Shown piece by piece: positions 8,274 to 17,479 of a stretch of 64,000 nt of DNA; the first letter of the stretch is position 1, and every line of letters starts with the position of its first letter. The translations under genes were made by a program, and so were the position numbers. Source of the DNA: Anaerolineae bacterium. GTDB lineage: Bacteria; Chloroflexota; Anaerolineae; Aggregatilineales; UBA2796. Location: positions 1-64,000 of the forward strand of contig JAHBVK010000002.1 in the NCBI GenBank assembly GCA_019637555.1. The letters are read 5' to 3'. Under the pieces are notes generated by a model. That model ran no database searches and was not told where the DNA came from. It saw only the letters and a program-made list of their open reading frames with translations.

Positions 8274-10358
8274 CTAACGTAATTGCTCGTCAATTGCCTC
8301 CACCAGCCGACGGCGGTCCAGAGTCGCCTTTTGCCAGAACACCGCATCTTGCAAGCGGCGGCGTTCAGCTTCGGTGAGGTCTTTGGCACTGAGGATGGCG
8401 ACGCGGGTAGAACGCAAAGCGTCCTGACTGCGGATTTTCTCCAGCACATCCAAACCGCCCATGTCCGGCAGGAACATATCGAGGATGACCAGATCAGGGC
8501 GCTGCTCCTGCAAGGATTTGAGCGCCGCCGTGCCGCTGTGCGCCTCCACAACCTCGAAGCGCTGCGTATTTTCGAGGATACGCCGTACCAAGCGCGAGTC
8601 GTGCGGGTTGTCGTCCACGATCAGCACACGGCGCAGCGGCGCGTTCACCGTGGAAGTAGCGAGGGAGCGAGAAGCGGGAGAGCTAGCGGCAGTGACGGCG
8701 GCGACTGGACGATCTCCGAGTGTGCTGGCGACGTACTCGACCAGTTCGCGGGTTTTGTAATTGCCTTTCGTCCAGATCGCTTCGGTGCGTCCTTCCAGCT
8801 TCCCACGATCCGCCGCTGTGAGCGCCTTCGCCGAGAGCACGATCACGGGGATGTGTGCGGTTTCGGAGTTAGTTTTAAGCTGCTCCAACAGCGAGAAACC
8901 GTCCATCTGCGGCATCATCAAATCGCTGATCACCAGATCGGGTTTGCGCTGGATCACCAGATCGAGACCGTCCAGCGGATTGTTTGCCTCGAAGACGCGG
9001 TAGTTCTTCTGCGATTGCAGCAGGCGGCGGATCAGGCGGGAGTCGTGAGGATTGTCATCGATCACCACGATGGTTTTGATTTGCTCGTCCAAACGTTCCA
9101 ATGCCGCGCCGAGTCCTTCCACTTGATGCGTCGGAGCAGCAGCCCCCAATTCCAGATCGAGCACGTACTGATCTTCGAGGATGTGCTTTTCGGCGGGGAA
9201 GGTGTGACCGGAACAGTTGATCAGCACGACTTCTTCTTTGGCAATGTGCCCAAGCGCCAACATTTTCTCGATGCCTGCGAAGGCGACGGCGGAGGCTGGT
9301 TCGACGCTGAATCCTTCGGTGCGGGCGACACGGCGCATGGCACGAAATGCCTGACCATCATCCACGCTGACCATCGCGCCACCGTGTTTGAGGATATACT
9401 CGCGCAGCAGCACGTAGCTGTAACCGGGATCGCCCGTCGCCAGCACAGTGATCAGCGTTTCGGGGATGACGGGTGCAGCCGTGCGATCTCCTCGCTCGAA
9501 TGCCTGTACCATCGGCGCACAGCCTGCGCTCTGCACAATGCCGAGCTTGGGCAGTTTGTCGATCATCCCGAGTCGGTATAGCTCCTGAAAGCCCTTGATC
9601 ACCCCTAACGGACCGATGCCGCCGCTGACCGCCTGCACGTACCAATCAGGGGCGATCCAGCGTCCGTTTACGCCGAACTGCAAGCCAAGTTGTTCAGCGA
9701 TCTCGTATGCCAGCGTTTTCATGCTCTCTTTGCCGGGGACGCCGCGCGCCCCACGATCAAAGTGCAGATTGCGCCGTGCCGCGAAATCCGCCGCGACTTT
9801 CTTTGCCTGATCGTAAGTGCCCGTCACTTTGATCACTTCCGCGCCGTACAAACCGAGTTCGCGCATCTTCTCGGCGGGGACCATGCTCGTTAAAAATATC
9901 CATAACTTGATGCCAGCGCGGGCGCAGTAAGCGGCATAGGCAGCAGCGGCGTTACCTGTAGAGGCAAGTACTAACTCGCGGACGCCCTGTTGTTTGAGGA
10001 TCGAAACGGTGATCGCCCCCTGACGATCCTTAAAGGAGTTGGTGGGATTGCGACGCTCATCTTTGATCAGCAGATGGGCGTGACCGAGCGAATCACCTAA
10101 TCGTTCGGCGGGGATGATGGGAGTCCAGCCTTCACCGATACTAACGCGGGCAAGCGGATCGGTGACGGGGAGCAGTTCTTCATAGCGCCATAAGGTGAAG
10201 GGACGAGCCTGTAAGCCGTTGTTCCAGTGAACGGCAGCATAATCATAGTGCGCATCTAGCCATGACTCGCCGCAGGCTTCACACGCCGTGAGCATTGGAT
10301 CGGGTGGCATTTCGTGACCGCAACTAAGACATGCAACGTGGGAAAAGGTTGTGGGCAT
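8274..10358 (-). CDS. Threonine synthase fused to two receiver (REC) domains
   Basis: A 694-aa fusion. Residues 1 to about 430 form a threonine synthase-like PLP enzyme (O-phosphohomoserine to threonine). It has a zinc-ribbon start (CLSCG...CEACG), PLP lysine in NPTNSFKDRQG (about 110), ASTGNAAAAYAAY, and a glycine-rich phosphate loop near AVSGGIGPLG. Two CheY-like receiver domains follow, about 440-555 and 575-690. Each has the acidic pair (VVIDDN, LIVDDN), phospho-acceptor Asp (ISDLMMP about 479, ILDMFLP about 625) and the Ser of LSAK. Both open with DDNPHDSRLxRR, so one probably arose from the other by duplication. No DNA-binding output domain is present. A conventional threonine synthase lies at 17480-18676, so this copy may be a regulated or repurposed enzyme. 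Confidence 0.9.
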   Translation of the reverse strand: MPTTFSHVACLSCGHEMPPDPMLTACEACGESWLDAHYDYAAVHWNNGLQARPFTLWRYEELLPVTDPLARVSIGEGWTPIIPAERLGDSLGHAHLLIKDERRNPTNSFKDRQGAITVSILKQQGVRELVLASTGNAAAAYAAYCARAGIKLWIFLTSMVPAEKMRELGLYGAEVIKVTGTYDQAKKVAADFAARRNLHFDRGARGVPGKESMKTLAYEIAEQLGLQFGVNGRWIAPDWYVQAVSGGIGPLGVIKGFQELYRLGMIDKLPKLGIVQSAGCAPMVQAFERGDRTAAPVIPETLITVLATGDPGYSYVLLREYILKHGGAMVSVDDGQAFRAMRRVARTEGFSVEPASAVAFAGIEKMLALGHIAKEEVVLINCSGHTFPAEKHILEDQYVLDLELGAAAPTHQVEGLGAALERLDEQIKTIVVIDDNPHDSRLIRRLLQSQKNYRVFEANNPLDGLDLVIQRKPDLVISDLMMPQMDGFSLLEQLKTNSETAHIPVIVLSAKALTAADRGKLEGRTEAIWTKGNYKTRELVEYVASTLGDRPVAAVTAASSPASRSLATSTVNAPLRRVLIVDDNPHDSRLVRRILENTQRFEVVEAHSGTAALKSLQEQRPDLVILDMFLPDMGGLDVLEKIRSQDALRSTRVAILSAKDLTEAERRRLQDAVFWQKATLDRRRLVEAIDEQLR

Positions 10359-10493
10359 AGCTCACACTTCAAGTCTTAATCTGTCGATGGTAAAATAGTC
10401 GATTGGCTAGTATAACCAGTACCATCCCATTTCAATCACTACGGTTATAGCAAATTCTACGAGTTCGAGAACGAGCAGCGAGGACGTTAACGC

Positions 10494-12389
10494 TTGACGC
10501 AGTTACAGCAGACGATGGAACCAGTCATGACACAAATCCGGCAGGACATTCGCAATATTGCCATCATTGCCCACGTCGATCACGGTAAGACGACGCTGGT
10601 AGACGGCATGTTGAAGCAAGCAAAAGTATTCCGTAACGCCGCTGCCGCTGGCGCAGCGGGTGAGCGGATCATGGACTCCAACCAGTTGGAGCGCGAACGC
10701 GGCATCACCATTCTGGCGAAGAACACCGCCGTGACATGGCACGATACCAAGATCAATATTGTGGATACGCCGGGGCACGCGGACTTCGGCGGCGAGGTCG
10801 AGCGTGTGCTGAACATGGTCGATGGCGCATTGCTGCTGATCGACGCGGTAGAAGGTCCGATGCCGCAAACGCGCTTCGTGCTGCGTAAGGCGCTGGCGAT
10901 GGGCTTGCGCGTGATCGTGGTAGTGAACAAGATTGATCGTGCTAACGCCCGTTCACAGTATGCGCTGAATGCCACTTTCGATTTGTTCGTGGAATTGGGC
11001 GCGACGGACGAGCAAGCTGATTTTCCGGTAATCTATGCAATTGGTCTGGCGGGACGCGCTGGTTACGAGCCAGATGTGGAATCGCTTGCCGACGACCTGA
11101 CACCGCTGTTCGAGACGATCATCAAGGAAATTCCGGGACCGGAAGTACAGCCGGACGCACCCGCCAAAATGCTGGTCACCTCGCTTGATTACGACGATTA
11201 CAAGGGACAGATCGGCGTGGGGCGTTTGCTCTCCGGCGTACTGCGTAAGGGCATGGCGGTAACACGGATCACGCCTAATGGCGAAGTTTCCAACGGCAGA
11301 TTGCAGTATCTGTTCACTTACCACAATCTGTCGCGCCAAGAGATCGAAGAAGTGACGGCGGGCGATATTCTGGCATTCGCCGGATTGGAAACCATCGGCA
11401 TCAGTGACACCATTGCCGATCCCGCGGATCCGACGCCGCTGCCACCGATCAGTGTGGAAGAACCAACGGTGCGGATGACCTTTGGTGTGAACACCTCGCC
11501 ATTCGCCGGACGCGAAGGCAAAAGCGGCTATGGTACATCGCGCCGAATCCGCGAACGGCTCTATAACGAAGTCAAGTCGAACGTGGCGCTGCGCGTTGCC
11601 GATACCGATCAGCCGGATCGCTTCACGGTTAGCGGGCGCGGTGAACTGCATCTCGGTATCCTGATCGAGACGATGCGCCGCGAGGGTTACGAGTTCGACG
11701 TCAGCAAGCCGGAAGTGATCTACCATCAGGATGGGGACACGGGCGAAACGCTGGAGCCAATCGAGGAAGTGCAGATCGAAGTGGCGGAGCAGATGACGGG
11801 AACCGTTGTCGAACTGCTCGGCGCACGGCGCGGACAGATGATCGACATCCGCACGGAGAATAGCACGACTTTCCTCAAGTATCTGGTACCGACACGCGGT
11901 TTGCTCGGTTTCCGCGCACACTTCATGACCGCCACCAGTGGCATGGGTCAGATTCACAGTATCTTTCACGGCTACGCTCCGCTGATGGGCGCGATCCAGT
12001 CGCGTCAGTTCGGCAGTCTAGTGGCATGGGAACGCGGTGCGGCATCCAGCTACGGGCTAGAGAACGCGCAGGAGCGTGGTGCGTTGTTCATCGGTCCCGG
12101 TGTGGATGTGTACGAAGGCATGGTCGTCGGTGAGCATATTCGCAACGAAGACCTCGCGGTCAACGTGGCGAAGGCGAAGCACCTGACCAACATGCGCTCA
12201 TCCAGTGCCGACAAAGCGATCTCGCTGACGCCGCCGCGCAATATGAGCCTTGATGAGTGCATCGAGTTTCTGGCGGAAGATGAACTGCTGGAAGTGACTC
12301 CACAGAGCCTTCGCATCCGCAAGCGCATCCTCAACAATGAGGAGCGCGAGAAGGAACGCAAGCGCAAGGACAAGCTGATCGCGGGGTAG
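10494..12389 (+). CDS. typA: Translational GTPase TypA/BipA
   Basis: A 631-aa ribosome-associated GTPase of the EF-G-like superfamily, active in ribosome assembly and stress or low-temperature growth. G motifs: AHVDHGKTT (G1), RGITI (G2), [11 protein letters not shown] (G3), NKID (G4). Domains II, III and V follow, and the BipA-specific C-terminal domain contains [19 protein letters not shown] and [22 protein letters not shown]. The frame opens with TTG at 10494, preceded by GAGGA about 10 nt upstream. An ATG at 10527 ([10 protein letters not shown]) is an alternative start without a good ribosome-binding site, so the N-terminus is uncertain by 11 residues. Transcribed divergently from the threonine synthase fusion, with 135 bp between. 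Confidence 0.96.
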   Translation: MTQLQQTMEPVMTQIRQDIRNIAIIAHVDHGKTTLVDGMLKQAKVFRNAAAAGAAGERIMDSNQLERERGITILAKNTAVTWHDTKINIVDTPGHADFGGEVERVLNMVDGALLLIDAVEGPMPQTRFVLRKALAMGLRVIVVVNKIDRANARSQYALNATFDLFVELGATDEQADFPVIYAIGLAGRAGYEPDVESLADDLTPLFETIIKEIPGPEVQPDAPAKMLVTSLDYDDYKGQIGVGRLLSGVLRKGMAVTRITPNGEVSNGRLQYLFTYHNLSRQEIEEVTAGDILAFAGLETIGISDTIADPADPTPLPPISVEEPTVRMTFGVNTSPFAGREGKSGYGTSRRIRERLYNEVKSNVALRVADTDQPDRFTVSGRGELHLGILIETMRREGYEFDVSKPEVIYHQDGDTGETLEPIEEVQIEVAEQMTGTVVELLGARRGQMIDIRTENSTTFLKYLVPTRGLLGFRAHFMTATSGMGQIHSIFHGYAPLMGAIQSRQFGSLVAWERGAASSYGLENAQERGALFIGPGVDVYEGMVVGEHIRNEDLAVNVAKAKHLTNMRSSSADKAISLTPPRNMSLDECIEFLAEDELLEVTPQSLRIRKRILNNEEREKERKRKDKLIAG

Positions 12390-12427
12390 AGCAGCTAGAA
12401 CAAGTAGATCAGTATTGGGAAAACATA

Positions 12428-12466
12428 GAAGCTAACAGGCGGATGAGCAATTCTCCTGTTAGCTTC
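12428..12466 (+). terminator. Hairpin terminator after typA
   Basis: A perfect 12-bp inverted repeat, GAAGCTAACAGG (12428-12439) and CCTGTTAGCTTC (12455-12466), loop 15 nt, between the stop codons of typA and the convergent kinase gene. Only a weak T-rich tail follows, so either Rho-independent or structural termination is possible. Confidence 0.65.
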
Positions 12467-12518
12467 TGTGTTCATCTTATAGGGATCATTCGGCGACGTT
12501 TAAGTGCCTACTCTTATA

Positions 12519-15317
12519 TTACAGGTAAATATATTCAAGCTCGACATAGTTATTTATGCTAATGTCGGTGACACGAAAGACAATGAAGTGTCCTTCTTCC
12601 CCTTCTTTGGCTAGAGAAACATAAACATGCCCGACTACGGCGGCAACTCCGAACTGATAATATCCCGATTGTGGCGCTGTTACGTCCTCTAGCGATCTAT
12701 TCCCCAGATTCCCTAAATCGACGAGACCGCGTTGGTAAAGGTTATTGGCGTAAAAAGTGACCTCATTTCCTTCCATATAAACGTAGAAGTCCCCGTCAGT
12801 ATATTGACCCGCAACTTTTCCGACGAGGAAGTGGAAAGAATTACCATCCACGAGCCGGACGGTTTGCACTCCATTAGGCGTCTGTATTTGCTCAAGATTA
12901 ATGTCCACCGTCTGTGTATCCTGTGCATTCATGGCAGTTAGATTCATGAATACGGGGACATAGCCATCTAGGGTAATACCTAGTTCACCGTAGTAATATC
13001 CATCGGGCAACAAGCCAACGGGTACTGAAAGACTGTAGCTGCCATCGGAATTGCTCGTTGTCGAAATGGCATATGTCGTTTTAGCAAATGCCGTTATCTG
13101 GGCATTTGCCAATGGTAAATGTGTTGCCGAATCACGGATAGTGCCCACCAGTTTACCCATTTCGCTTTTAGCGAACGTGACCACATCCCCCACATCAGTG
13201 CTGCTTAGTACCGTATAAAAAGTCGAATTGAGATAAATGGGCATCCCCGCGTTAAACGAAGTCTCTGTACCATCTGGTGAACGCACTGTGATTGCAGTAT
13301 TCACAGCGTCGGAATAGTTAGCATCAGCATTGCCATCAATAAGGGTCAGTAGGAACTTGCGATTATCCACCTGCACGCTGGCTTGGCGATATGACGCAAC
13401 GTAATAATGCAATTTGTGATACCCATATTCTTTGTTGAAATCGACAGGATAGTACATGTTGATGGCATAATTCGCTTTTTTGCCAGCATCGTATTCAACC
13501 TCAAACCGAATCGGATTGGCAATACTACCGTTCACAGTCCGTAGTGGACGAATAGCCGTGAAATCTACAGCGTCGTTAAATGCCAGCCTGATGTCCGATT
13601 CGACACTGTTAATGACATCAAGAAGGACGTTGATTGTTGTTTTAGCGCCAAATTTGAGGACACCGTAGAGTCTTTCCTGTCCTTGACTCTCAGGGAGTAT
13701 CCAGCGTGACGAACCAAGTCGTGGGGAGAGGTCTAAAGTTGCAGGTAGATAGCCCGGAGGATTGAAATTCTCCGTAAAGGCGAAATCTCCTTGAAAGGCA
13801 ATTGGTAGTGGGGTCGAAGTTGGTGTTGCTGGGCGTGGGGTTCGAGTAGATGTCTGTGTCGAAGTTGAGGTCAAAGTATAAGTTGCGGTATTTGTCGCCG
13901 TCGCCGTTGCCGTTGAGGTGGGCGTAAACGTGGGCGTTGAGGTGGCGGTATATGTGAAGGTGAGCGTCGGTGTGAAGGTCGCCGTCGCTGTCGGGGTATC
14001 CGTGAACAGCGATATGGCAATCGCGGTATCGGTCAGGGCGACGCTGGTTGAGATCACGTCGGGTGTGGGTGTATCTGTATACGCGTCGATGGTCTGCTGT
14101 GCCATAAGGGTAAGTGCGTCAAAGGTCTGTTGTGGCTGCAGTGTGCGCGCAAGAAACGTGCCCGCGATCAGTGTTTGCGGGTTGGCTGGTGTTGGTGTCC
14201 AAGTAGGAATCGGTGTTTCAGTCGATGTTGGCGGTAGCGAGGCTGTTGAGCTAACTTGCATCACGACGGCAGGTGCGCTGGGACTGCTGGTTGTGTCGTT
14301 TGCGGCGGTATTGTTGTTGCCCCGCGTGATGAAAAATAGTGCCACCGCGATCAGACCGATTAATCCGATCAGACCAACGAACAAAGCGGGCGAACCACGT
14401 CGCTGTGCTTTGCTATTGAGTGGTAACGCTGATGTTTCCACATACGAATTAGGTGCTGTGCGATCAGCCGTTAGTGATGGCTGATCCGGCGCTTCACCGT
14501 TGATCGCGGCTTGGAATGCCCGCGCGAACTCTCCGGCTGTTTGGAAGCGGCGGTCTCGATCTTTATTCAGCGCGATGTTCACGACTTGCTGAACAGCTTC
14601 GGGTAGATCAGTGCGCCAGTTGCGGATGGGGGTCGGCGCTTCGTTGAGATGCATGTACATCATACTCATTGGCGTATCGCCCTTGAAAGGCACCCGTCCG
14701 GCAAGCATCTCGTAGACCATGATGCCTAACGAATAGACATCCGAACGCCCGTCAAGCTCGATGCCGCGCAACTGCTCTGGCGACATATAAGCAGGCGTGC
14801 CCATCGCCGCGCCAGTCTGCGTGAGCGACGTCGTCTCGCTGATCACCTTGGCGATACCGAAATCGGTCAGGCGCACATCGCCGCTTTCATCCAACAGCAC
14901 ATTATGCGGTTTGAGATCGCGATGAATGACGCCTTTGCTGTGGGCATAGTCGAGCGCGGCGGCAATCTGACTTAAATAACGGCTGGTCTGCTGGAGGGAG
15001 AGCGGTCCTTTGCGGATCAGTTCTGCAAGGCTGCCGCCTTCTAGCAATTCCATGACCAGATAGACCAGCTCCCCATCTTGCCCGAAGTCGAACAGTTTGA
15101 GGATGTGCGCGTGATTAAGCGAGGCAATGGTATCGGCTTCACGCTCAAAACGCTTGGCAAATTGCACCGTGCGGGCTAAACGCGGCTCGATGATCTTGAT
15201 GGCAACATCGCGCCTAACATTGAGCTGGCGGGCGCGGTAAACCGTCGCCATGCCGCCCTCACCGAGTAGCCCTGTGATCTCATAGTTGCTGAGCCGTCGC
15301 CCGATCAAGTCCACCAT
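12519..15317 (-). CDS. Receptor-like Ser/Thr protein kinase with long extracellular region
   Basis: A 932-aa Hanks-type kinase. The cytoplasmic kinase domain (about residues 12-270) has an intact GEGGMATVYRA loop, VAIKII lysine, catalytic HRDLKPHNVLLD, DFG, and GTPAYMSPEQ. A juxtamembrane stretch leads to one membrane helix (about 310-332). Outside lies a low-complexity Thr/Pro/Ser-rich stalk (about 345-505), then a beta-rich ectodomain that includes a carboxypeptidase-regulatory-like (CarboxypepD_reg/SpaA-type) fold at about 735-810 (GKLVGTIRDSATHLPLANAQI...SNSDGSYSLSVPVGLLPDG). No PASTA domains are seen, so its ligand differs from PknB-type wall sensors. AAGGTGAGG precedes the ATG. The FHA protein at 56955-57620 is a possible reader of its phosphorylation, but the two genes are far apart and this is inference. 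Confidence 0.92.
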   Translation of the reverse strand: MVDLIGRRLSNYEITGLLGEGGMATVYRARQLNVRRDVAIKIIEPRLARTVQFAKRFEREADTIASLNHAHILKLFDFGQDGELVYLVMELLEGGSLAELIRKGPLSLQQTSRYLSQIAAALDYAHSKGVIHRDLKPHNVLLDESGDVRLTDFGIAKVISETTSLTQTGAAMGTPAYMSPEQLRGIELDGRSDVYSLGIMVYEMLAGRVPFKGDTPMSMMYMHLNEAPTPIRNWRTDLPEAVQQVVNIALNKDRDRRFQTAGEFARAFQAAINGEAPDQPSLTADRTAPNSYVETSALPLNSKAQRRGSPALFVGLIGLIGLIAVALFFITRGNNNTAANDTTSSPSAPAVVMQVSSTASLPPTSTETPIPTWTPTPANPQTLIAGTFLARTLQPQQTFDALTLMAQQTIDAYTDTPTPDVISTSVALTDTAIAISLFTDTPTATATFTPTLTFTYTATSTPTFTPTSTATATATNTATYTLTSTSTQTSTRTPRPATPTSTPLPIAFQGDFAFTENFNPPGYLPATLDLSPRLGSSRWILPESQGQERLYGVLKFGAKTTINVLLDVINSVESDIRLAFNDAVDFTAIRPLRTVNGSIANPIRFEVEYDAGKKANYAINMYYPVDFNKEYGYHKLHYYVASYRQASVQVDNRKFLLTLIDGNADANYSDAVNTAITVRSPDGTETSFNAGMPIYLNSTFYTVLSSTDVGDVVTFAKSEMGKLVGTIRDSATHLPLANAQITAFAKTTYAISTTSNSDGSYSLSVPVGLLPDGYYYGELGITLDGYVPVFMNLTAMNAQDTQTVDINLEQIQTPNGVQTVRLVDGNSFHFLVGKVAGQYTDGDFYVYMEGNEVTFYANNLYQRGLVDLGNLGNRSLEDVTAPQSGYYQFGVAAVVGHVYVSLAKEGEEGHFIVFRVTDISINNYVELEYIYL

Positions 15318-15542
15318 TTCGTTACCTCACCTTAGGGTGTGGCACTAATTCCCATATTCATTATTGATGGGCAAACATATTCATGCAATATCAGAAGCGA
15401 TCCTACTGCTAGCCGACGGATACTAGACGGACGCCATTCGTTGATAGTCGTCTCCTCCCTTTGTAGGAATTACAGAATTGGAGAGTAACGTATGATGCTC
15501 TCTGCGCTTCTTGATTCATGCAAACAACAGGAGAAGAACTCT

Positions 15543-16346
15543 ATGAATCGCAGAATCATCGCTCTACTCGCCGTACTAATCCTGTTCGGTGCAGTACCTG
15601 CGCTAGCACACGAGAACCACGATCCGCGCTACAGCGTGGAAGGTTTCAGCTTCGTCATCCCCGAATCGCTGGCGACGAGCATCAATGTGATGCACTACGC
15701 TGGTGATCCGGTCGATCTGGAACAACCGGGTGGTCCTGAGCCAAAACATACCGCCATCATTGCCTACAATGCCGAAGGATTCGGGGCAGCAGTCCCCGCG
15801 CCGGGTGATGCTGTAGGGTCGATGCGGGTGTATCAGGTAGCGGACCTCACGGACTACAACATGTACAGGGCTACTGTCGAACAGCTCACCAAGCTGATCG
15901 CGGACAAAGCCGATCTCACCCTGTACATGCAGTTCCAAGACGAACCTATCGACTCGATGCCAACGCTGCCGTTCCTGCCGATCTATCCCGCCGGTCAAAT
16001 CTTGCGGGCACGGGCACACTACGTCGAGACAGAGACGTTGAAGGGTATCGTCTACGTGACGGTATATCGCCAATTCGCTGCACCATTCGAACGCGGTGAG
16101 TTCATCTACACTTTTCAGGCGTTGAGTAACGACGGATCGACGTATATCGCTGCTCAGTGGAAAGCAGCGCCGAACGTCTTCCCTGAGAAGATCGAGCCTG
16201 TCGATGATCAGACGTTTTACGATAAGTACAACGACTATCTACGTCAGAGCACGCAGCAGCTCAACGACGCGGCGGCAGCAGACTTTGCGCCGACACTGGC
16301 AGTGTTGGATGAGGTGTTCGCTTCGTTCGAGGTGACGGCGGAGTAA
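15543..16346 (+). CDS. Exported protein of unknown function, paralogue of 40810-41562
   Basis: A 267-aa protein with a Sec signal peptide (MNRRIIALLAVLILFGAVPALAH). The ATG at 15543 is preceded by GGAG about 9 nt upstream, and an upstream in-frame ATG would bury the signal. The mature part contains FSFVIPESLATSINV, a MRVYQVADL segment, LPFLPIYPAGQILRARAHYV, GIVYVTVYRQ, EFIYTFQALSNDG, and a C-terminal ADFAPTLAVLDEVFASF. All of these recur in the 250-aa protein at 40810-41562, so the two are clearly paralogous. I do not recognise the family. It is probably a secreted beta-rich protein. Confidence 0.82.
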   Translation: MNRRIIALLAVLILFGAVPALAHENHDPRYSVEGFSFVIPESLATSINVMHYAGDPVDLEQPGGPEPKHTAIIAYNAEGFGAAVPAPGDAVGSMRVYQVADLTDYNMYRATVEQLTKLIADKADLTLYMQFQDEPIDSMPTLPFLPIYPAGQILRARAHYVETETLKGIVYVTVYRQFAAPFERGEFIYTFQALSNDGSTYIAAQWKAAPNVFPEKIEPVDDQTFYDKYNDYLRQSTQQLNDAAAADFAPTLAVLDEVFASFEVTAE

Positions 16347-16354
16347 GAAAGAAG

Positions 16355-16394
16355 GAGTAACGAGTAATGAGTGAAGACTGATTACTCGTTACTC
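16355..16394 (+). terminator. Hairpin terminator
   Basis: A perfect 14-bp stem, GAGTAACGAGTAAT (16355-16368) with ATTACTCGTTACTC (16381-16394), begins 9 bp after the stop codon of the exported protein. The same AGTAACGAGTAATGAGTGA sequence recurs at 17428-17446, so the stem is built from a dispersed repeat. Confidence 0.65.
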
Positions 16395-16419
16395 TAGACG
16401 ATCTAGGTTGCATCAGAAA

Positions 16420-16586
16420 GCCGGAGGCTAAAGCACTCCGACTACAGTAAAAGCGGAGAAACCCGACTGAAGTCGGCTGCGAGGAACTGGCGTTGGTTAG
16501 CTCCTTACGCAGGTTATCACAACGGAGTCGGCTTCAGCCGACTTTTACTGGCTTTACTGTATAGCCGGGTTGCTTTAGCTCCCGGC
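16420..16586. mobile_element. MITE-like imperfect palindrome, 167 bp
   Basis: The two ends are long imperfect inverted repeats. GCCGGAGGCTAAAGCA at 16420-16435 pairs with the end of the element at 16571-16586, and the similarity continues inward for about 50-60 bp through CAGTAAA and GACTGAAGTCGGCT/AGCCGACTT motifs. There is no open reading frame. The length and structure fit a non-autonomous miniature element or a large REP-type palindrome. No clear target duplication was seen. Confidence 0.6.
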
Positions 16587-16607
16587 ACCAACTTGCTACT
16601 CATTGAT

Positions 16608-17399
16608 CTAGCGGCGCTGCGCTCGCAGCCCCGCCAACTGCTTCCGAGCTTGGGCGAGATCGTTCCTGAGCGCGGCGGCAATATCCCTCAGCAGATCGCG
16701 CCCCTGACCACGCGCTAAACTCACTTCGATCTTGAATTGCATCAGCGGGCTGGTCATCAGCTTTTGATGTTCGATCTTCGTCCAGTCGATCTCCTCTTGA
16801 AGCTGATGAATGGTGTTGACCAGATCAGCCATCGTTTTCTGCGCTTGCGCTGGCGGAGGAGGAGGAGCGACAGGCTGTTTACGTACCACGCCGAAGTCCA
16901 ATGCCTGCAATTCTTTGAAATTACGGGAGCGATATGCGGCGTTGATCTGCGCCATGATCACGGTACGCCGCGCTTTTTCTTCGGGATCGGTGGTGGTGTC
17001 GGGGTGATATTTGCGCGCTAATTTACGATACAGAGACTTCAGTTCGTCATCGCTGGCGCTGCTGCGGGTAGGCATCTCGATGCGGATCGAGTCGTTTTTC
17101 GGTCCTTGCCGATACTTGGCGTCGAAGGCTTCTTCCATCGAGCCGTAAGGCCCCCAGATCGAGCCAGTGGTGTAGTTATTGATGTCGAGAGGGCGTTCTT
17201 GCCACTGCAGCGACTCGATCTCTTGCCACAAGCCATCAAGTTCGGCTTGCAATCTGCCGACCAGCTTGTCGTATAGTTCGGCAAAGCCATCGAGTTCGGT
17301 GCGTAGCTTAGTCAGTTCGTCGCGCTGGCGCGTCAGTTCCGCCCGTTTGCGCTCGATCTCGGCATATAACTGCTCGATCTTTAGTCGGTCAACGTTCAC
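16608..17399 (-). CDS. Coiled-coil J-domain protein
   Basis: A 263-aa cytoplasmic protein with an N-terminal coiled coil (about residues 5-65, Glu/Leu/Arg heptads), a central J domain (about 110-160: DDELKSLYRKLARKYHPDTTTDPEEKARRTVIMAQINAAYRSRNF) with the HPD tripeptide that stimulates DnaK ATPase, a Pro-rich linker (VAPPPPPAQAQ), and a second helical region (about 190-263). It lacks the Gly/Phe region, zinc-finger and C-terminal domains of DnaJ, so it is a class C J-protein, probably directing DnaK to one specific client. Next to threonine synthase but separated from it by a hairpin. The client is unknown. Confidence 0.85.
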   Translation of the reverse strand: MNVDRLKIEQLYAEIERKRAELTRQRDELTKLRTELDGFAELYDKLVGRLQAELDGLWQEIESLQWQERPLDINNYTTGSIWGPYGSMEEAFDAKYRQGPKNDSIRIEMPTRSSASDDELKSLYRKLARKYHPDTTTDPEEKARRTVIMAQINAAYRSRNFKELQALDFGVVRKQPVAPPPPPAQAQKTMADLVNTIHQLQEEIDWTKIEHQKLMTSPLMQFKIEVSLARGQGRDLLRDIAAALRNDLAQARKQLAGLRAQRR

Positions 17400-17427
17400 G
17401 CCAACCTCAACGTGAATGCAAATGCAA

Positions 17428-17478
17428 GTAACGAGTAATGAGTGACGAGTAACGAGTGGTGGGACAAAGCATTACTCG
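17428..17478 (-). terminator. Hairpin with repeated AGTAACGAGTAAT sequence
   Basis: CGAGTAATG (17432-17440) pairs with CATTACTCG (17470-17478), immediately downstream of the threonine synthase stop on the minus strand. The intervening bases contain a further AGTAACGAGT copy (17447-17456). It is a likely terminator that separates thrC from the J-protein gene. Confidence 0.5.
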
Positions 17479-17479
17479 A

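Noticed and set aside
8283..9581. 432-codon open frame on the plus strand
   Set aside because: It is antisense to the threonine synthase-receiver fusion, has no ribosome-binding site, and its His/Gln/Asp-rich composition is the usual shadow of a GC-rich gene.
10953..11969. 338-codon open frame on the minus strand inside typA
   Set aside because: Antisense to highly conserved TypA domains. No recognisable domain, and the composition is typical of an antisense shadow.
13918..14484. Val/Gly-rich plus-strand frame
   Set aside because: It is the complement of the Thr/Pro-rich stalk of the kinase; a low-complexity region gives open antisense frames by chance.
16355..17478. Repeated AGTAACGAGTAATGAGTGA units considered as a CRISPR-like or tandem array
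   Set aside because: Only a few copies occur, in two places more than 1 kb apart, without regular spacers. They form terminator-like hairpins instead.
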